A DNA stretch of 64,000 bases from Flavobacteriaceae bacterium (GTDB lineage: Bacteria > Bacteroidota > Bacteroidia > Flavobacteriales > Flavobacteriaceae). This document shows, one piece after another, positions 1-10,633 of the stretch; positions within the stretch are counted from its first letter, which is position 1; each line of letters opens with the position of its first letter. The notes below the pieces were generated by a model. That model did no database searches and was not told where the DNA came from. It saw nothing but the letters and a program-made list of their open reading frames with translations. A program made the position numbers and the translations under genes. The stretch spans positions 62,001 to 126,000 of the forward strand of contig JADGEL010000002.1 of assembly GCA_016744415.1 (NCBI GenBank). The letters run 5' to 3'.

Positions 1-867
1 TTTTGGCCATCCTTCAGACTTTGAAATAAATACCAAAAAATGATTGTTTTGGTAAGCTTTCATCACTGTTTTTTTATCAACATTTCCATGTAACTTAATA
101 ATTGATGAAATTTTATTCTCTGCAACATAGTCTTCAATCCACTCTCTTTCAACACCATCTCCATACATATCTAAACGCACATTATAACCTTTCTTTTTAA
201 GCTCATTAACAACTTGAACACTTTTTAAAGGTTGTTTCCCTATTGTTAATCCTCCAACAAATATAAATCGTATTTCTTCGATTAAATTTTTCTTCGGAAT
301 TTCTTTTATTATACTTTTAGAATAGGATGCTGTAAAAAACGAGGTGATATTTTTTGATTGGTTTTTCCACTCGCCATATACCAATACTTTTACATTTTTA
401 GTAAGGGTCATATTTGATAATATCCATTTTTGAAGTCTATAGCTCAAAGGCTGTTTAGACTTTGGATCCCAATTACCTGCATACTTTACGGTTTTTGGTT
501 TCGATGGAAACAGCATTTGAACAAAACACCCTAAAAGCCCTACATTTCCAGGACACCTTAAATGAATATGATCTGCCCATTTCATTGCTTTATAAATTTT
601 ATAACAATTAACTGGAACTATCGCTATCGATTTTATAGCATTAGCAATTGAAGTAATATCAAATGAAGGAATCTCATTTAACTCAATATTTCGATGTGAG
701 TATTCACTATCAATAGTTGATTTTTTTTCAAAAGAAAATGGTGCTACAATTTGAACTTCATCTACATATTTTAACCATAAATTCATTTCACGCACATAGG
801 GTTCATAAGCAACAAATTGTTGCTTATCTTTTTTATGAACTACATGTGTTATAATTGTAAATTTCAT
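1..867 (-). CDS. Glycosyltransferase family 4, truncated by window start (C-terminus missing)
   Basis: Own translation from the minus-strand ATG at 867 (MKFTIITHVVHKKDKQQFVAYEP...), open to the window edge; contains FVGGLTIGKQPLKSVQVV...VRLDMYGDG, a GT-B/GT4 pattern. ATGA overlap with the next gene. Confidence 0.75.
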   Translation of the reverse strand, partial: MKFTIITHVVHKKDKQQFVAYEPYVREMNLWLKYVDEVQIVAPFSFEKKSTIDSEYSHRNIELNEIPSFDITSIANAIKSIAIVPVNCYKIYKAMKWADHIHLRCPGNVGLLGCFVQMLFPSKPKTVKYAGNWDPKSKQPLSYRLQKWILSNMTLTKNVKVLVYGEWKNQSKNITSFFTASYSKSIIKEIPKKNLIEEIRFIFVGGLTIGKQPLKSVQVVNELKKKGYNVRLDMYGDGVEREWIEDYVAENKISSIIKLHGNVDKKTVMKAYQNNHFLVFISKSEGWPK

Positions 868-1859
868 TTGCTCATCTTTGGTTTATTAAACACCAATGAC
901 CACCAGCCAATTTTTCTACCAACCATTTCAGTAAATGTTTCCCATTTTTTGTTGGCGCTAAAAATATTTAATCCTCTTATTAAAATTTGAATAAAGACAA
1001 TTGTATTCCATTGCATTCTAGCTTTAAAATTTGGGTTTGGGTATTTAACCCTCCATACATACCAACCATTCCGCACTACCATTTTTCCATACTGATATTT
1101 ATTGGGTCTCCCTTTTTCTTCGTGATGATGCTCTAGTTTTGCAGCAGTATTAACATATAACTTCCCTAGTTTTGATACTCGTAAACAAAAATCTAAATCT
1201 TCATACAAACCATATCCTTCAAAGTAATTTGAAAATGAAATTTGATTAAACACTTCTCTTTTATAAGATGATACGCCACCCATAAAATATTCTACTTCAT
1301 ATACTTTGTTAGTTGGTGGTAAAAAACTTATCGAAAAACCATTGGAAAACTCTGGCATGATTCCTGGTGATTTATTACTCAGCAAACCTAAACGTTTTCT
1401 GAACACATTTCTTTGCCCCATTTTGCGAACAAATCCATCTTGTTCATATTTATCGTACAAAACTTCATCTTCTACTTTCTTCCAATTAACTTCATTGGTG
1501 ATATAGCCACCAACTGCAATTGCTTTAGGATATGTTGAATATGTTTTAATTAATTTTTCAAAATAAGTGGGACTTAAAATTGTATCATCATCCAAAAAAC
1601 AAATAATGTCTATATCATCAGTAAGCTTTGAAATACCAACATTCCGTTGTTTTGTAAGTCCTCTTTGAGATGCCTCAACTTTATAATAACTTAAGTTATC
1701 GATTGGTTTTTTCTTCAGCAACAAATTCGTTTCATCATTTGTTGAACCATCAATAATTAAAATTCTATTTGGATATAACGCTTGTTTCTCAACAGAATTG
1801 AGTAAAACCATCAAAGCTTGTGGACGCATATATGTACAAATAATGAGGCTAAATTTCAT
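864..1859 (-). CDS. Glycosyltransferase family 2
   Basis: N-terminal FSLIICTYMRPQ, ICFLDDDT (DXD-like), GYGLYEDLDFCLRV. Confidence 0.9.
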   Translation of the reverse strand: MKFSLIICTYMRPQALMVLLNSVEKQALYPNRILIIDGSTNDETNLLLKKKPIDNLSYYKVEASQRGLTKQRNVGISKLTDDIDIICFLDDDTILSPTYFEKLIKTYSTYPKAIAVGGYITNEVNWKKVEDEVLYDKYEQDGFVRKMGQRNVFRKRLGLLSNKSPGIMPEFSNGFSISFLPPTNKVYEVEYFMGGVSSYKREVFNQISFSNYFEGYGLYEDLDFCLRVSKLGKLYVNTAAKLEHHHEEKGRPNKYQYGKMVVRNGWYVWRVKYPNPNFKARMQWNTIVFIQILIRGLNIFSANKKWETFTEMVGRKIGWWSLVFNKPKMSK

Positions 1860-1909
1860 AATAATAATGATAATATATGAGGTCTCAACTACGTTCGACC
1901 AGAAAATTA

Positions 1910-3466
1910 CTATTTATATCGAGTTCCTAAATTAATTAATCGTTTGGCATATCCCAAAGATTTACTAAACTGTAACTGCTTGTATGGATATTTAAGTAAC
2001 CGTACTAAAATCTCTTTTTTAGGTGCTTTAAATATATAAATAAAAAAATGCTTATTCCTCCATTCTCTAATTTGATGTGGCTTAAAATGCTTTATCAGAC
2101 CATAGGTAATTGTTGGGCTAGGAACAGGGCGAATAAACTCTACAGGGTGATTCAACTCCCATGGTTGCTGCTTTCGTTTTTTCCCTATAACTTTAGACTG
2201 CATTCCCCAAAAACGATAGCCCCCAACTGGAGGTTTTAAATGTAAATTAGCAGAAAATGGATTGAAAAGAACTGAAGCACCTTCTTTTAACAATCTAAGA
2301 CCATAGTCACTATCTTCACCATAACCTCCATCAAAATTAATATCGTTACCTATAATTTTTTCTACCCAATCTTTTTGAACACAAGAGTTGGCATTGCTAA
2401 ACAATGCAGTCGCCCCAACCTTCCATCTTTTATTACTAGTTTCTAATTTTTCCAAGCGCTTTGATAAATCATCTAAATTCTGATGAATATTTTCTGCCAT
2501 AATATCCAATCCGTTACAAGCATCAGCATTATATGTTTGCAAAAAGCGAATGTGATTTTCTACAAAGCTTGGTTGTATTCTAATATCATCATCAGCAAAA
2601 ATAATGTAATCTCCTGTACATAAATCAATAGCTTCATTTCTAGCACGACAACTTCCTTTTGTAGTTTGCCATTTTACATCAACCTTAAAATCAAAATCTT
2701 CTTGCTTGTAATACTTTTCATCTCGCTCTTTTTTTGGAGTAGCATCTACAATAACCACCTGTGAAATTTTATAGGTCTGCTTTTTATGATCTTCTAATAA
2801 TAACTGAGTGTATTCTTGACGTTTCATTGTTGGGATCACCAAACTAACTGTAGGTTTACCAACTATTTCTTTTAATACTCTTGGTGCAACTGTTTTGTAT
2901 TCATACAGTTTTTTATATGCCTTTTTTGATTGATTAAAAGCAGCCAGCTCTTTTCCGAAGTTTAAAACGCCTTTTTTATTCATCATATAATAACTATGAT
3001 GAATTTTAAAATACTTTCTATAAAACACATAGCGATCAAAGCGACTCACTTTAACAGAATTCTTTGTTGGCTCAAAGAGTCCTTTAATATGTAAGGGTAT
3101 GCCGCTTAAATTTCTTAATAAGTTATAGCCAATTTCAATTCCTTTGATAAAATCACCTTTATAATTGGTGTCAAATCCTTTTATATTTTGTTCCCAAACC
3201 TCTTTTCTAACCACAAATGCATTCGGATTTACTCTCCAACTCACACATGAATCTAATCCATCAAAATCATTCAAATACCACCAATATACAGCGGTTTGAT
3301 AAATAACATCTTCAAAAGTATTTTTAAAACCCTGGTCTAATGAGCTATGCCATAAATCACCCGAACCATTGACTAGTTCCTCTAATTTGGAGAAATTTGG
3401 AGCCCCAATATATAAAAGTCTAACTCCTGAGTTTGTCGTATATTCTTTAAGCAATTTCACTATCAA
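1910..3466 (-). CDS. Glycosyltransferase family 2 with extra N-terminal region
   Basis: C-terminal half VSLVIPTMKRQEYTQLLLEDHKKQ...IIFADDDIRI...GYGEDSDYGLRL is GT2; the N-terminal about 200 aa is a separate region. Confidence 0.8.
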   Translation of the reverse strand: MIVKLLKEYTTNSGVRLLYIGAPNFSKLEELVNGSGDLWHSSLDQGFKNTFEDVIYQTAVYWWYLNDFDGLDSCVSWRVNPNAFVVRKEVWEQNIKGFDTNYKGDFIKGIEIGYNLLRNLSGIPLHIKGLFEPTKNSVKVSRFDRYVFYRKYFKIHHSYYMMNKKGVLNFGKELAAFNQSKKAYKKLYEYKTVAPRVLKEIVGKPTVSLVIPTMKRQEYTQLLLEDHKKQTYKISQVVIVDATPKKERDEKYYKQEDFDFKVDVKWQTTKGSCRARNEAIDLCTGDYIIFADDDIRIQPSFVENHIRFLQTYNADACNGLDIMAENIHQNLDDLSKRLEKLETSNKRWKVGATALFSNANSCVQKDWVEKIIGNDINFDGGYGEDSDYGLRLLKEGASVLFNPFSANLHLKPPVGGYRFWGMQSKVIGKKRKQQPWELNHPVEFIRPVPSPTITYGLIKHFKPHQIREWRNKHFFIYIFKAPKKEILVRLLKYPYKQLQFSKSLGYAKRLINLGTRYK

Positions 3467-4595
3467 TTATTTTTTTATAAAACACTATATTTTGCTTTGT
3501 CATTTTTTGTTGCGAAAAATTTTGCTCGATATGCTTTCTTGCATTCATCCCCATCGAATTATTTAATGTTGAATCATTTAATAATTGTAAAATCTTATTT
3601 GCATACAATTGATGGTTTATCGGGTCTTCAATAAAACCTGTTTCCCCATCAATCATCAATTCTGTTGCCCAACCAATATTAGAAGTCACCAATGCTTTCC
3701 CCATCGCCATAGCCTCTAACCAAGTCATAGGAAATGCTTCTGCAAAACTTGGGAGCACTACAACACTTGCCGTTTCTATATGTTCTTTAACTTCATTATA
3801 CGGAACTTCAGAAACATGTATAACTTGTTGTTTTGCTTTATCGGAAAGCAATCCTCTAAACAAAGTTAAGGTAGATTGATTTTCAAAAATATCTATTACA
3901 TCTTTTCCTAATAAGGTTAGTTGTGCATCAGGATTTTCATCAACTATAAAGTTAAATATCCTCGCTAATTCTAATACACCTTTTTTACGAATTATAGAAC
4001 CAAAATAAAGCAAGTTCTTATTTTCATTTGGCAATTTAGAAACTGAAAAATTTTCAATATCAATTCCGTTGTGTATCACTTCAATTTTTTTTTGAAGTCT
4101 AAAAATAGATATTGTTTTTTGTGCTGTAAATTCACTCACTGAAACAATTTCATCAGCAGATTTTAACCCCTTCATTTCAAAGAAATAATTCTTCTTTTTT
4201 TGTTTACGATTTTCTAAATGACAAAAATATGCATCCGAACCATGGAGTCTAATTACTAAGGGACACCTGAATTTCATAAAGGCTGTAATACCTGTCCAAT
4301 CTGGGGCTTCAAGTAATTGAATATTTTCATTTTGAATAATTTTGTTTATATACTCCTGAATGTCTTTTCTATAGAAATACCAACTTAAAATTGTATGTTT
4401 TTTATAGGCTGTTTTATGAATTGTAATTCCGTTATTGTCAAATACTTCAGTAACATCTTGACTATATACAAATACTGAAACTTTATGTTTTAATTTTGTC
4501 AATTCAGTTGCCAAATTTTTAATACTCGTGCCCAAACCAGCACTTTGATTAATTTTTGGATGTGGATATTCAGATGTTAAAAAGGCTATATGCAT
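3447..4595 (-). CDS. Glycosyltransferase family 4
   Basis: MHIAFLTSEYPHPKINQSAGLGTSIKNLA; VLPSFAEAFPMTWLEAMAMGKALVTSNIGW (GT1/GT4 C-terminal motif). Confidence 0.92.
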   Translation of the reverse strand: MHIAFLTSEYPHPKINQSAGLGTSIKNLATELTKLKHKVSVFVYSQDVTEVFDNNGITIHKTAYKKHTILSWYFYRKDIQEYINKIIQNENIQLLEAPDWTGITAFMKFRCPLVIRLHGSDAYFCHLENRKQKKKNYFFEMKGLKSADEIVSVSEFTAQKTISIFRLQKKIEVIHNGIDIENFSVSKLPNENKNLLYFGSIIRKKGVLELARIFNFIVDENPDAQLTLLGKDVIDIFENQSTLTLFRGLLSDKAKQQVIHVSEVPYNEVKEHIETASVVVLPSFAEAFPMTWLEAMAMGKALVTSNIGWATELMIDGETGFIEDPINHQLYANKILQLLNDSTLNNSMGMNARKHIEQNFSQQKMTKQNIVFYKKIIDSEIA

Positions 4596-5671
4596 TCTAA
4601 CAGTTTTAGGTGGTTATTAACCATGGTTGAAATACTAAATTTATTTTCAATTTCTTTATAAAAAATTTCTCCTTCAATTTGTTCTTTTGCTATTACTATT
4701 TTTTTTAAAACACTTGACAACTCAATAACATCACCAATATCAAAAGTATAACCGTTCTCTTTATCAATTACTAAATTCAATACGTTTCCAGCTTTATTAG
4801 TTGTTATTACTGGTAAGTTGGACATTAAACTCTCAACTACAGTAAAACAAAAAGTTTCTCCGTAAGAAGGATGAATTAAATAATCATATTGATAATATAT
4901 AGATTCCAATTGGTCTGTATTCCCCTTAAATACAATCCGATTTTCTAAATTATTGTCTCTTACTTTTTGTTTTAATACATTTTCATAAGGTCCTTCGCCA
5001 TATATGGTTATTTTAATTTTTTCCAGCAAATCATTTGGTAAAATATTTACAGCTTCTATTATATCCTGAACTCCTTTTTCTTTTCTTAAGTGACATGCCA
5101 CTATAAAATTATTATGAGTATTAAAATTTGCTTTTTGAATATATTTTTGAGTTTCAATTCCATTAAAAATAATTTTTATTTTGGATGTAATTTGTGCGCC
5201 AAAATCTTTTATTAAATTTTCTTTAGAATATTCTGACACTGCAATAAACGCATCAATATATTTGTGATACAATTTTCCTTTAATTTTATTTTTTAATTGC
5301 TTTTTAATCGTAAATCCATCCATAGGCCTAGGATTATGGTCAACGGCAATAATATAGACATCATTCATTAATTTCTTTATTCTTTTGTATGATTTAGTAC
5401 ACAGTTCTGTAAAATGAGTGTTAACTACATCATACTTCAAATTATTTTTGGAACAATAATTTATAAAGAATGAGCTTACTTCTATATTATTTGTATCAAT
5501 AATTGTCAAATTTTTATAAAAATCAAACTTAACAGCATTCTTAAAAAACCATGTTACTTCATAGCCTTTCTCTTTTAGAGATTTATCATATGCAACAAAA
5601 AAGCGATCCATCCCACCTATTCTTTCAGGAATTAAAATATACTCGCATATGATAGCTATTGATTTTTTCAT
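4586..5671 (-). CDS. Glycosyltransferase family 4
   Basis: IIFNGIET...HLRKEKGVQDIIEAV...IHPSYGETFCFTVVESLMSNLPVITTNKAGN. Confidence 0.9.
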   Translation of the reverse strand: MKKSIAIICEYILIPERIGGMDRFFVAYDKSLKEKGYEVTWFFKNAVKFDFYKNLTIIDTNNIEVSSFFINYCSKNNLKYDVVNTHFTELCTKSYKRIKKLMNDVYIIAVDHNPRPMDGFTIKKQLKNKIKGKLYHKYIDAFIAVSEYSKENLIKDFGAQITSKIKIIFNGIETQKYIQKANFNTHNNFIVACHLRKEKGVQDIIEAVNILPNDLLEKIKITIYGEGPYENVLKQKVRDNNLENRIVFKGNTDQLESIYYQYDYLIHPSYGETFCFTVVESLMSNLPVITTNKAGNVLNLVIDKENGYTFDIGDVIELSSVLKKIVIAKEQIEGEIFYKEIENKFSISTMVNNHLKLLECI

Positions 5672-7071
5672 TCACTCAATTCAATTAAAGCATCAACAAT
5701 TCTTTTACTTGTACCTTCTAATGGCTTACTTATTTCCAATTCAATTAATTTCTTTCTAAATCCTGTTCTCAATTTTGGCTGATTCAAAGCTTCTTCTAAT
5801 TGTTCATAAAGTTCATCTTTATTTTTAGCAACAGTAACGGCCTTACTATCAATTACATATTTATAGTGCTCAAAATTTAAAAAGCGTTGATCATCATATA
5901 AACCATTGGTTTTATTTCCAAAAACAGTATTAATTACAGGTTTATCAAATAGCATAAAATCTAAACTCATTGTTGAACACATATTTATACTCATCGCTGA
6001 AAAACTTAAAATAGATTTTAGATCTAAAACATCTTCATTATTAGGTACTCGCTGCGACCACCCCTCAACATGGTTATCCCTAGTCAGGTTCCATTTTGGA
6101 AAATTCCAACAAATTTCTGGGAACTCGTTTCTTAATAATTCAAATCTTTTTCCATCTTCTGCAGGTGAGGTCCTAACCAATAATTGTAATTCTTTAGATG
6201 ATTTTTTTATAAAACTTAAAATTGCTCGGATATGAATTTCATCATTTCTACCAATATCAGCATCAGCACAACTATAACAAACAATTCTTTTATCAATATT
6301 TAAATTAAACTTATGATAAAAAAAATCCTTATCAACTTGATATTTATCCATTACATAAGGCTCAAATTGTGGAGTACCAACAATCTTGACATTCTCCTCT
6401 TTAGAATGTGGATAAAAATATAATAATTCTCTTTTCATTAAATCACTCCAAACCAAATAAGAATCAAAATTCCCTAACATTCTTCCTTTAGAAGCTAAAT
6501 TGTCCCAACTAAATATAAACGAACTCGTTTTGATTTTTAAAGATTTCGCTGCAAATAGTAATGGTGTCAAATATGGTGGCCTTTGATGTGTAAAAAACAA
6601 TATATCTAAATTATTTTTTTCTAGCTCAGCAATACATTCTTTTGTTACCCTATGATTTTTAAAAGATTTGAATTGCAATTTTTCAAACCTTTTAATACTT
6701 TTTTCAGAATGAAAAAAGCGAGCTATTGCATAAATAACTCTAATTAATATTGCTCTCTTTGTATAAGTTTTAGGGTATCCTTTTTGTAAATTATCGTTAA
6801 TACCATAATGTGTTTTATGCAACACCATATGGGCAACTTCTTTAAGTTTTCTAAAAAACCATGTTCTTTTAGGTTCAATGAAAATTGCTAATTCTAGTAT
6901 TCTAACATTTTTTAAACCTTGTAATTGACTTTCGTTTTCATAAGTGCTTTTTGGCAAACCTGAATAAATATTTACCTCATCAAATTTTAATGAACTTTCC
7001 TGTAAGAAATTACTCATTATAAAATTCCGATAACCAACACCATCTGTAATTACAATCCCTATACTTCTCAT
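5668..7071 (-). CDS. GT-B-like surface-carbohydrate protein, family uncertain
   Basis: Within the operon (4-bp overlap with next gene); C-terminal STMSLDFMLFDKPVINTVFG resembles GT-B nucleotide-sugar binding regions. Confidence 0.5.
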   Translation of the reverse strand: MRSIGIVITDGVGYRNFIMSNFLQESSLKFDEVNIYSGLPKSTYENESQLQGLKNVRILELAIFIEPKRTWFFRKLKEVAHMVLHKTHYGINDNLQKGYPKTYTKRAILIRVIYAIARFFHSEKSIKRFEKLQFKSFKNHRVTKECIAELEKNNLDILFFTHQRPPYLTPLLFAAKSLKIKTSSFIFSWDNLASKGRMLGNFDSYLVWSDLMKRELLYFYPHSKEENVKIVGTPQFEPYVMDKYQVDKDFFYHKFNLNIDKRIVCYSCADADIGRNDEIHIRAILSFIKKSSKELQLLVRTSPAEDGKRFELLRNEFPEICWNFPKWNLTRDNHVEGWSQRVPNNEDVLDLKSILSFSAMSINMCSTMSLDFMLFDKPVINTVFGNKTNGLYDDQRFLNFEHYKYVIDSKAVTVAKNKDELYEQLEEALNQPKLRTGFRKKLIELEISKPLEGTSKRIVDALIELSE

Positions 7072-7079
7072 TTCTTTTA

Positions 7080-8774
7080 TTATACTAATAAACCTAAACT
7101 AACCCATTGCCAAATATGAAAACTAGATTCATTATCACCATCCAAATAATTTTCCCATTCTTTATTTAACTCGTCAAAGTTAAACCAGGTTTTTACTTCA
7201 GATTTTTTTATTTTATCAAGTTGAGTTTTTACAAACTCTTTCAGTTCTTCACCTAGCCATTCTCTTTGCGGTGTTTGCAACGCTCGTTTTGGAGCATACG
7301 AAATAAAATCACCTAATTGTTCAGAAACAATTTCTCGCAACATATATTTTTGAATGTTTTTTTTTATTTTATATTCTCTTGGCTGCGCAAATGCATATTC
7401 TACCAATCTGTAATCTAAAAAAGGCTCTCTTAATTCTGTACTACTGCCCATTGATACTCTATCATTAAACCTAAGTGCTCTTGGTATTTTAGTATAAAAT
7501 AAATCTCTATATTGTTTGTTTAAAAGTGCATCATCAAAGGGAGTTGGATATATTGGTTTTTCTGCAAGCTCCAACATTTCTTTTGATATTACATTTGCTT
7601 TAAAAGGTGATGAGTTTATTCCCTGTACAATTCTTTGATCATCATTTAAATAATAATCATATCCTGCCCATTGCTCATCCATACCTTGCCCATCTAATAA
7701 AACTATTGTCCCCTTTCCTCTTGCCTCACTAAATATTTTAGCATAAGCCAATGTTGGAATACCACCAAAGGGCTCATCTTGATAATTAGCAACATTAGAA
7801 GATAAGTTTTCAATATCATTTGATGAAATCAGTACTTTGTTTAAAGGATTCTTGGTTTGAGAAATCATATCTTCTACCCAAGGCAATTCATCATACTTAT
7901 CACTATTTGCATAAAAAGTAAAAGCCTCAATCGAGTCAGTTTTACCTTTATTAAGTTGGTTGACAAAAGTTAATAAAATAGAACTATCAACTCCACCACT
8001 AATATTAAATCCGACAGGAACATCAGACCTAAAACGCAATTTAATACTACTTCTTAGCAATTCTGTATATTTTTCTTTGACCTTTTCAAAAGACTCAATC
8101 TCAGTATATTTCTTCACTTCATCTTCAAAAACATACCACTTTTTAACAACCAATTCACCTCCTTTATATTCTAAATAATGGCCTCCTGCTAATTGCTGAA
8201 TATTCTTCCAAAATGTTTGATTTGGCATACCATAGCTACCATAAACAAAATAATTTGCCCAAACTTTTTTATCCATTTCTTTTTTTATCCCTGATGCAAA
8301 TAATGTCTTGATTTCTGATGCAAAAGAAAAAGTATCTTCTGTGTTGCAATAGTAAAATGGTTTCACTCCAAAACGATCTCTAGCAGCAAACAAGCTATTA
8401 TTTTTCTTGTCCCAAATCGCAAATGAAAACATCCCATTTAAGTATTGCAAACACTCTGAACCCCAATTTTCGTATGCAGCTAATAAAACTTCTGTGTCTG
8501 ACGTAGTTTTAAAGTTGAATAACTTTTTTAAATCTTCTTTTAACTCTATATAATTATAGATTTCGCCATTAAATACTAAAACATAATTTTCTGTTTCGAA
8601 AGGTTGGTTTGCTTGTTCAGACAAATCAATAATAGACAATCTATTATGTCCTAATTTTATATCTTCCCCTTCCCAAATTGATGTGTTATCAGGACCTCTA
8701 TGAGACTGAGTGGCTAACATTTTTTCTAGTTGCTTAATACTACTTTTACCAATAATTCCAGAAATTCCGCACAT
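7080..8774 (-). CDS. asnB: Asparagine synthase (glutamine-hydrolysing) family amidotransferase
   Basis: MCGISGIIG (Cys2 nucleophile), SHRGPDNT, GFNISGGVDSSIL PP-loop, REPFLDYRLVEYA. Confidence 0.92.
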   Translation of the reverse strand: MCGISGIIGKSSIKQLEKMLATQSHRGPDNTSIWEGEDIKLGHNRLSIIDLSEQANQPFETENYVLVFNGEIYNYIELKEDLKKLFNFKTTSDTEVLLAAYENWGSECLQYLNGMFSFAIWDKKNNSLFAARDRFGVKPFYYCNTEDTFSFASEIKTLFASGIKKEMDKKVWANYFVYGSYGMPNQTFWKNIQQLAGGHYLEYKGGELVVKKWYVFEDEVKKYTEIESFEKVKEKYTELLRSSIKLRFRSDVPVGFNISGGVDSSILLTFVNQLNKGKTDSIEAFTFYANSDKYDELPWVEDMISQTKNPLNKVLISSNDIENLSSNVANYQDEPFGGIPTLAYAKIFSEARGKGTIVLLDGQGMDEQWAGYDYYLNDDQRIVQGINSSPFKANVISKEMLELAEKPIYPTPFDDALLNKQYRDLFYTKIPRALRFNDRVSMGSSTELREPFLDYRLVEYAFAQPREYKIKKNIQKYMLREIVSEQLGDFISYAPKRALQTPQREWLGEELKEFVKTQLDKIKKSEVKTWFNFDELNKEWENYLDGDNESSFHIWQWVSLGLLV

Positions 8775-9475
8775 TAAATCTCACCTTTATTGTTTATCAT
8801 TTCTTCTGCCTTTTTCCAATCTTCCATAGTATCAATATTCACATATGTTTCTTTTGAAGATTCAATATAAGAGATTGAATTTCCATATAAAGATTTTTGA
8901 TTTAGAATTACATCAACTTTTGTAAGATAAATTGATCCGTCTCGAAAATAAGATTTTGGTAACTCTTGTCTTCTTGAAATGATTTCTGATTCTCCAGTAC
9001 TGATTTTAAGATTTTCTTCATTGTTCTTTTCAAAAACCCAATGTGGATTATACTCATGAGGTACTTCTAACACAGATATTAACGAATCTGTATTTTTTAA
9101 AATAAATTTTTCGATTGCAGCATCTAAAAAACCAGAAGTTCTAAACGGGCTCGTAACTTGCAATAAACAAACCGCATCAAATTCAATTCCTTTTGATTTA
9201 AAATATTCCAGCGCATGAATAATGGTATCTATTGTTGGGCTCTCATCTGTAGCCAAATGATCTGGTCGCTTAAAAGGCACATCTAAACCCAATTGTTTTC
9301 CAACATTTATAATTTCATCAGAATCAGAGCTCAAAATCACTTTTGTTAGGTATTTCGATTGCAGCACTATTTCAGAAGTATATTGCAGCAATGGCTTTTC
9401 AACTAGCAACTTGATATTCTTATTTGGTACTCCTTTAGAGCCACCACGTGCAGGTATGATACCGAGAACTTTCAT
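8774..9475 (-). CDS. neuA: CMP-nonulosonate (N-acylneuraminate) cytidylyltransferase
   Basis: IIPARGGSKGVPNKNIK, LLQVTSPFRT; adjacent to neuC/neuB homologues. Confidence 0.88.
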   Translation of the reverse strand: MKVLGIIPARGGSKGVPNKNIKLLVEKPLLQYTSEIVLQSKYLTKVILSSDSDEIINVGKQLGLDVPFKRPDHLATDESPTIDTIIHALEYFKSKGIEFDAVCLLQVTSPFRTSGFLDAAIEKFILKNTDSLISVLEVPHEYNPHWVFEKNNEENLKISTGESEIISRRQELPKSYFRDGSIYLTKVDVILNQKSLYGNSISYIESSKETYVNIDTMEDWKKAEEMINNKGEI

Positions 9476-10632
9476 TAATACGAAATTGTTTTATGAAATG
9501 TCAATGGGATGTCTGCTAATACATTTGCAATTTTTGCACCAGATTCACCAAACCCATAAATATGCTCTGATTTAAAATATTTTTGTTGTAATCTGTTATT
9601 TATTGCCTTTATAATTTCCTCTTTTTGATACATCACATCTATCACATTTTCACCTCTCATTCTTCTATTTTGGCGTGTACCTATATTAACTACTGGCACT
9701 CCTAAATAAGCGCATTCTCTAATTCCTACGCTTGAATTACCAATTAAACATTTCGAATTTTTCAATAGCCTTAAAAAATCATTTGGCTCCATATTTTTAA
9801 AAAAATGAATGTTTTTTGGTTGATGTAATTCTCTAAAAGTTCTTATTCCGCTTGATGTCCCATCTGAACCTGCATCAACATTTGGCCAAAACCAAAAAGT
9901 AGGAATATTTATTTCCTTTATTGCTTGTAAAGTTGCTGTTACATCTTTTCTAGCTTCATCATATTCTGTAGTTACAGGATGTTGCATCACAACCAAATAA
10001 CCATTTTCCCAATCAATTTCTAGCCCAACACCTCCATATTTATGGATTGGATTAAAATCTAAGTTTGGGCTCTCAAGAATTTCTTTTGCAAGATCTATAG
10101 AAGGGCAACCAGTATTCTTAACCATTTCTGGGTTTTCTCCTAATTTGATTACTCTTTCTCTAGCATCCTCAGAAGCTACTAAATGAATATCAGCCAATTT
10201 TGTATTGGCATGCCGCACTTTTTCATCAATGTTTCCAGTAACTTCTCCTCCTTGAATATGTATTAACGGAATATTTTGATACGATGCAGCAATTGAGGTT
10301 GCAATAGTTTCAAATCGGTCGGCAATTGTAACAACAGCATCTGGCTGTAATTTGTAAAAGACATTCGACAATTCCATGACACCCAATCCTGTTGTCTTTG
10401 CCATGGCTGTAGGGTTTTCACCTTCCAATACCATAAACACTTTTTCATCAACTTTAAATCCGTCCTCTTCAATATAATCAACAGCATTGCCATATCTTCC
10501 TAACAAAGCAGAGCCTGCAACAACTAATTGCAATTCTAATTTAGGGTGATTTTTTATAGCTGTTAATGCTGATTTTATTCTGCTATATGATGGACGTGCA
10601 GTGATAACTACACAAATCTTTCTTACTGACAT
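9475..10632 (-). CDS. neuC: UDP-GlcNAc 2-epimerase (hydrolysing), NeuC-type
   Basis: ICVVITARPSYSRIKSAL, DRFETIATSIAASYQNIPLIHIQGGEVTGNIDEKVRHANTKLADIHLVAS, LIGNSSVGIRECAYLGVPVVNIGTRQ. Confidence 0.9.
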   Translation of the reverse strand: MSVRKICVVITARPSYSRIKSALTAIKNHPKLELQLVVAGSALLGRYGNAVDYIEEDGFKVDEKVFMVLEGENPTAMAKTTGLGVMELSNVFYKLQPDAVVTIADRFETIATSIAASYQNIPLIHIQGGEVTGNIDEKVRHANTKLADIHLVASEDARERVIKLGENPEMVKNTGCPSIDLAKEILESPNLDFNPIHKYGGVGLEIDWENGYLVVMQHPVTTEYDEARKDVTATLQAIKEINIPTFWFWPNVDAGSDGTSSGIRTFRELHQPKNIHFFKNMEPNDFLRLLKNSKCLIGNSSVGIRECAYLGVPVVNIGTRQNRRMRGENVIDVMYQKEEIIKAINNRLQQKYFKSEHIYGFGESGAKIANVLADIPLTFHKTISY

Positions 10633-10633
10633 A

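Noticed and set aside
1306-1506. Plus-strand ORFs inside minus-strand genes (e.g. 1306-1506, 5906-6235, 40575-40892, 44912-45247)
   Set aside because: Antisense shadows of well-supported coding genes, low-complexity translations, no family features.
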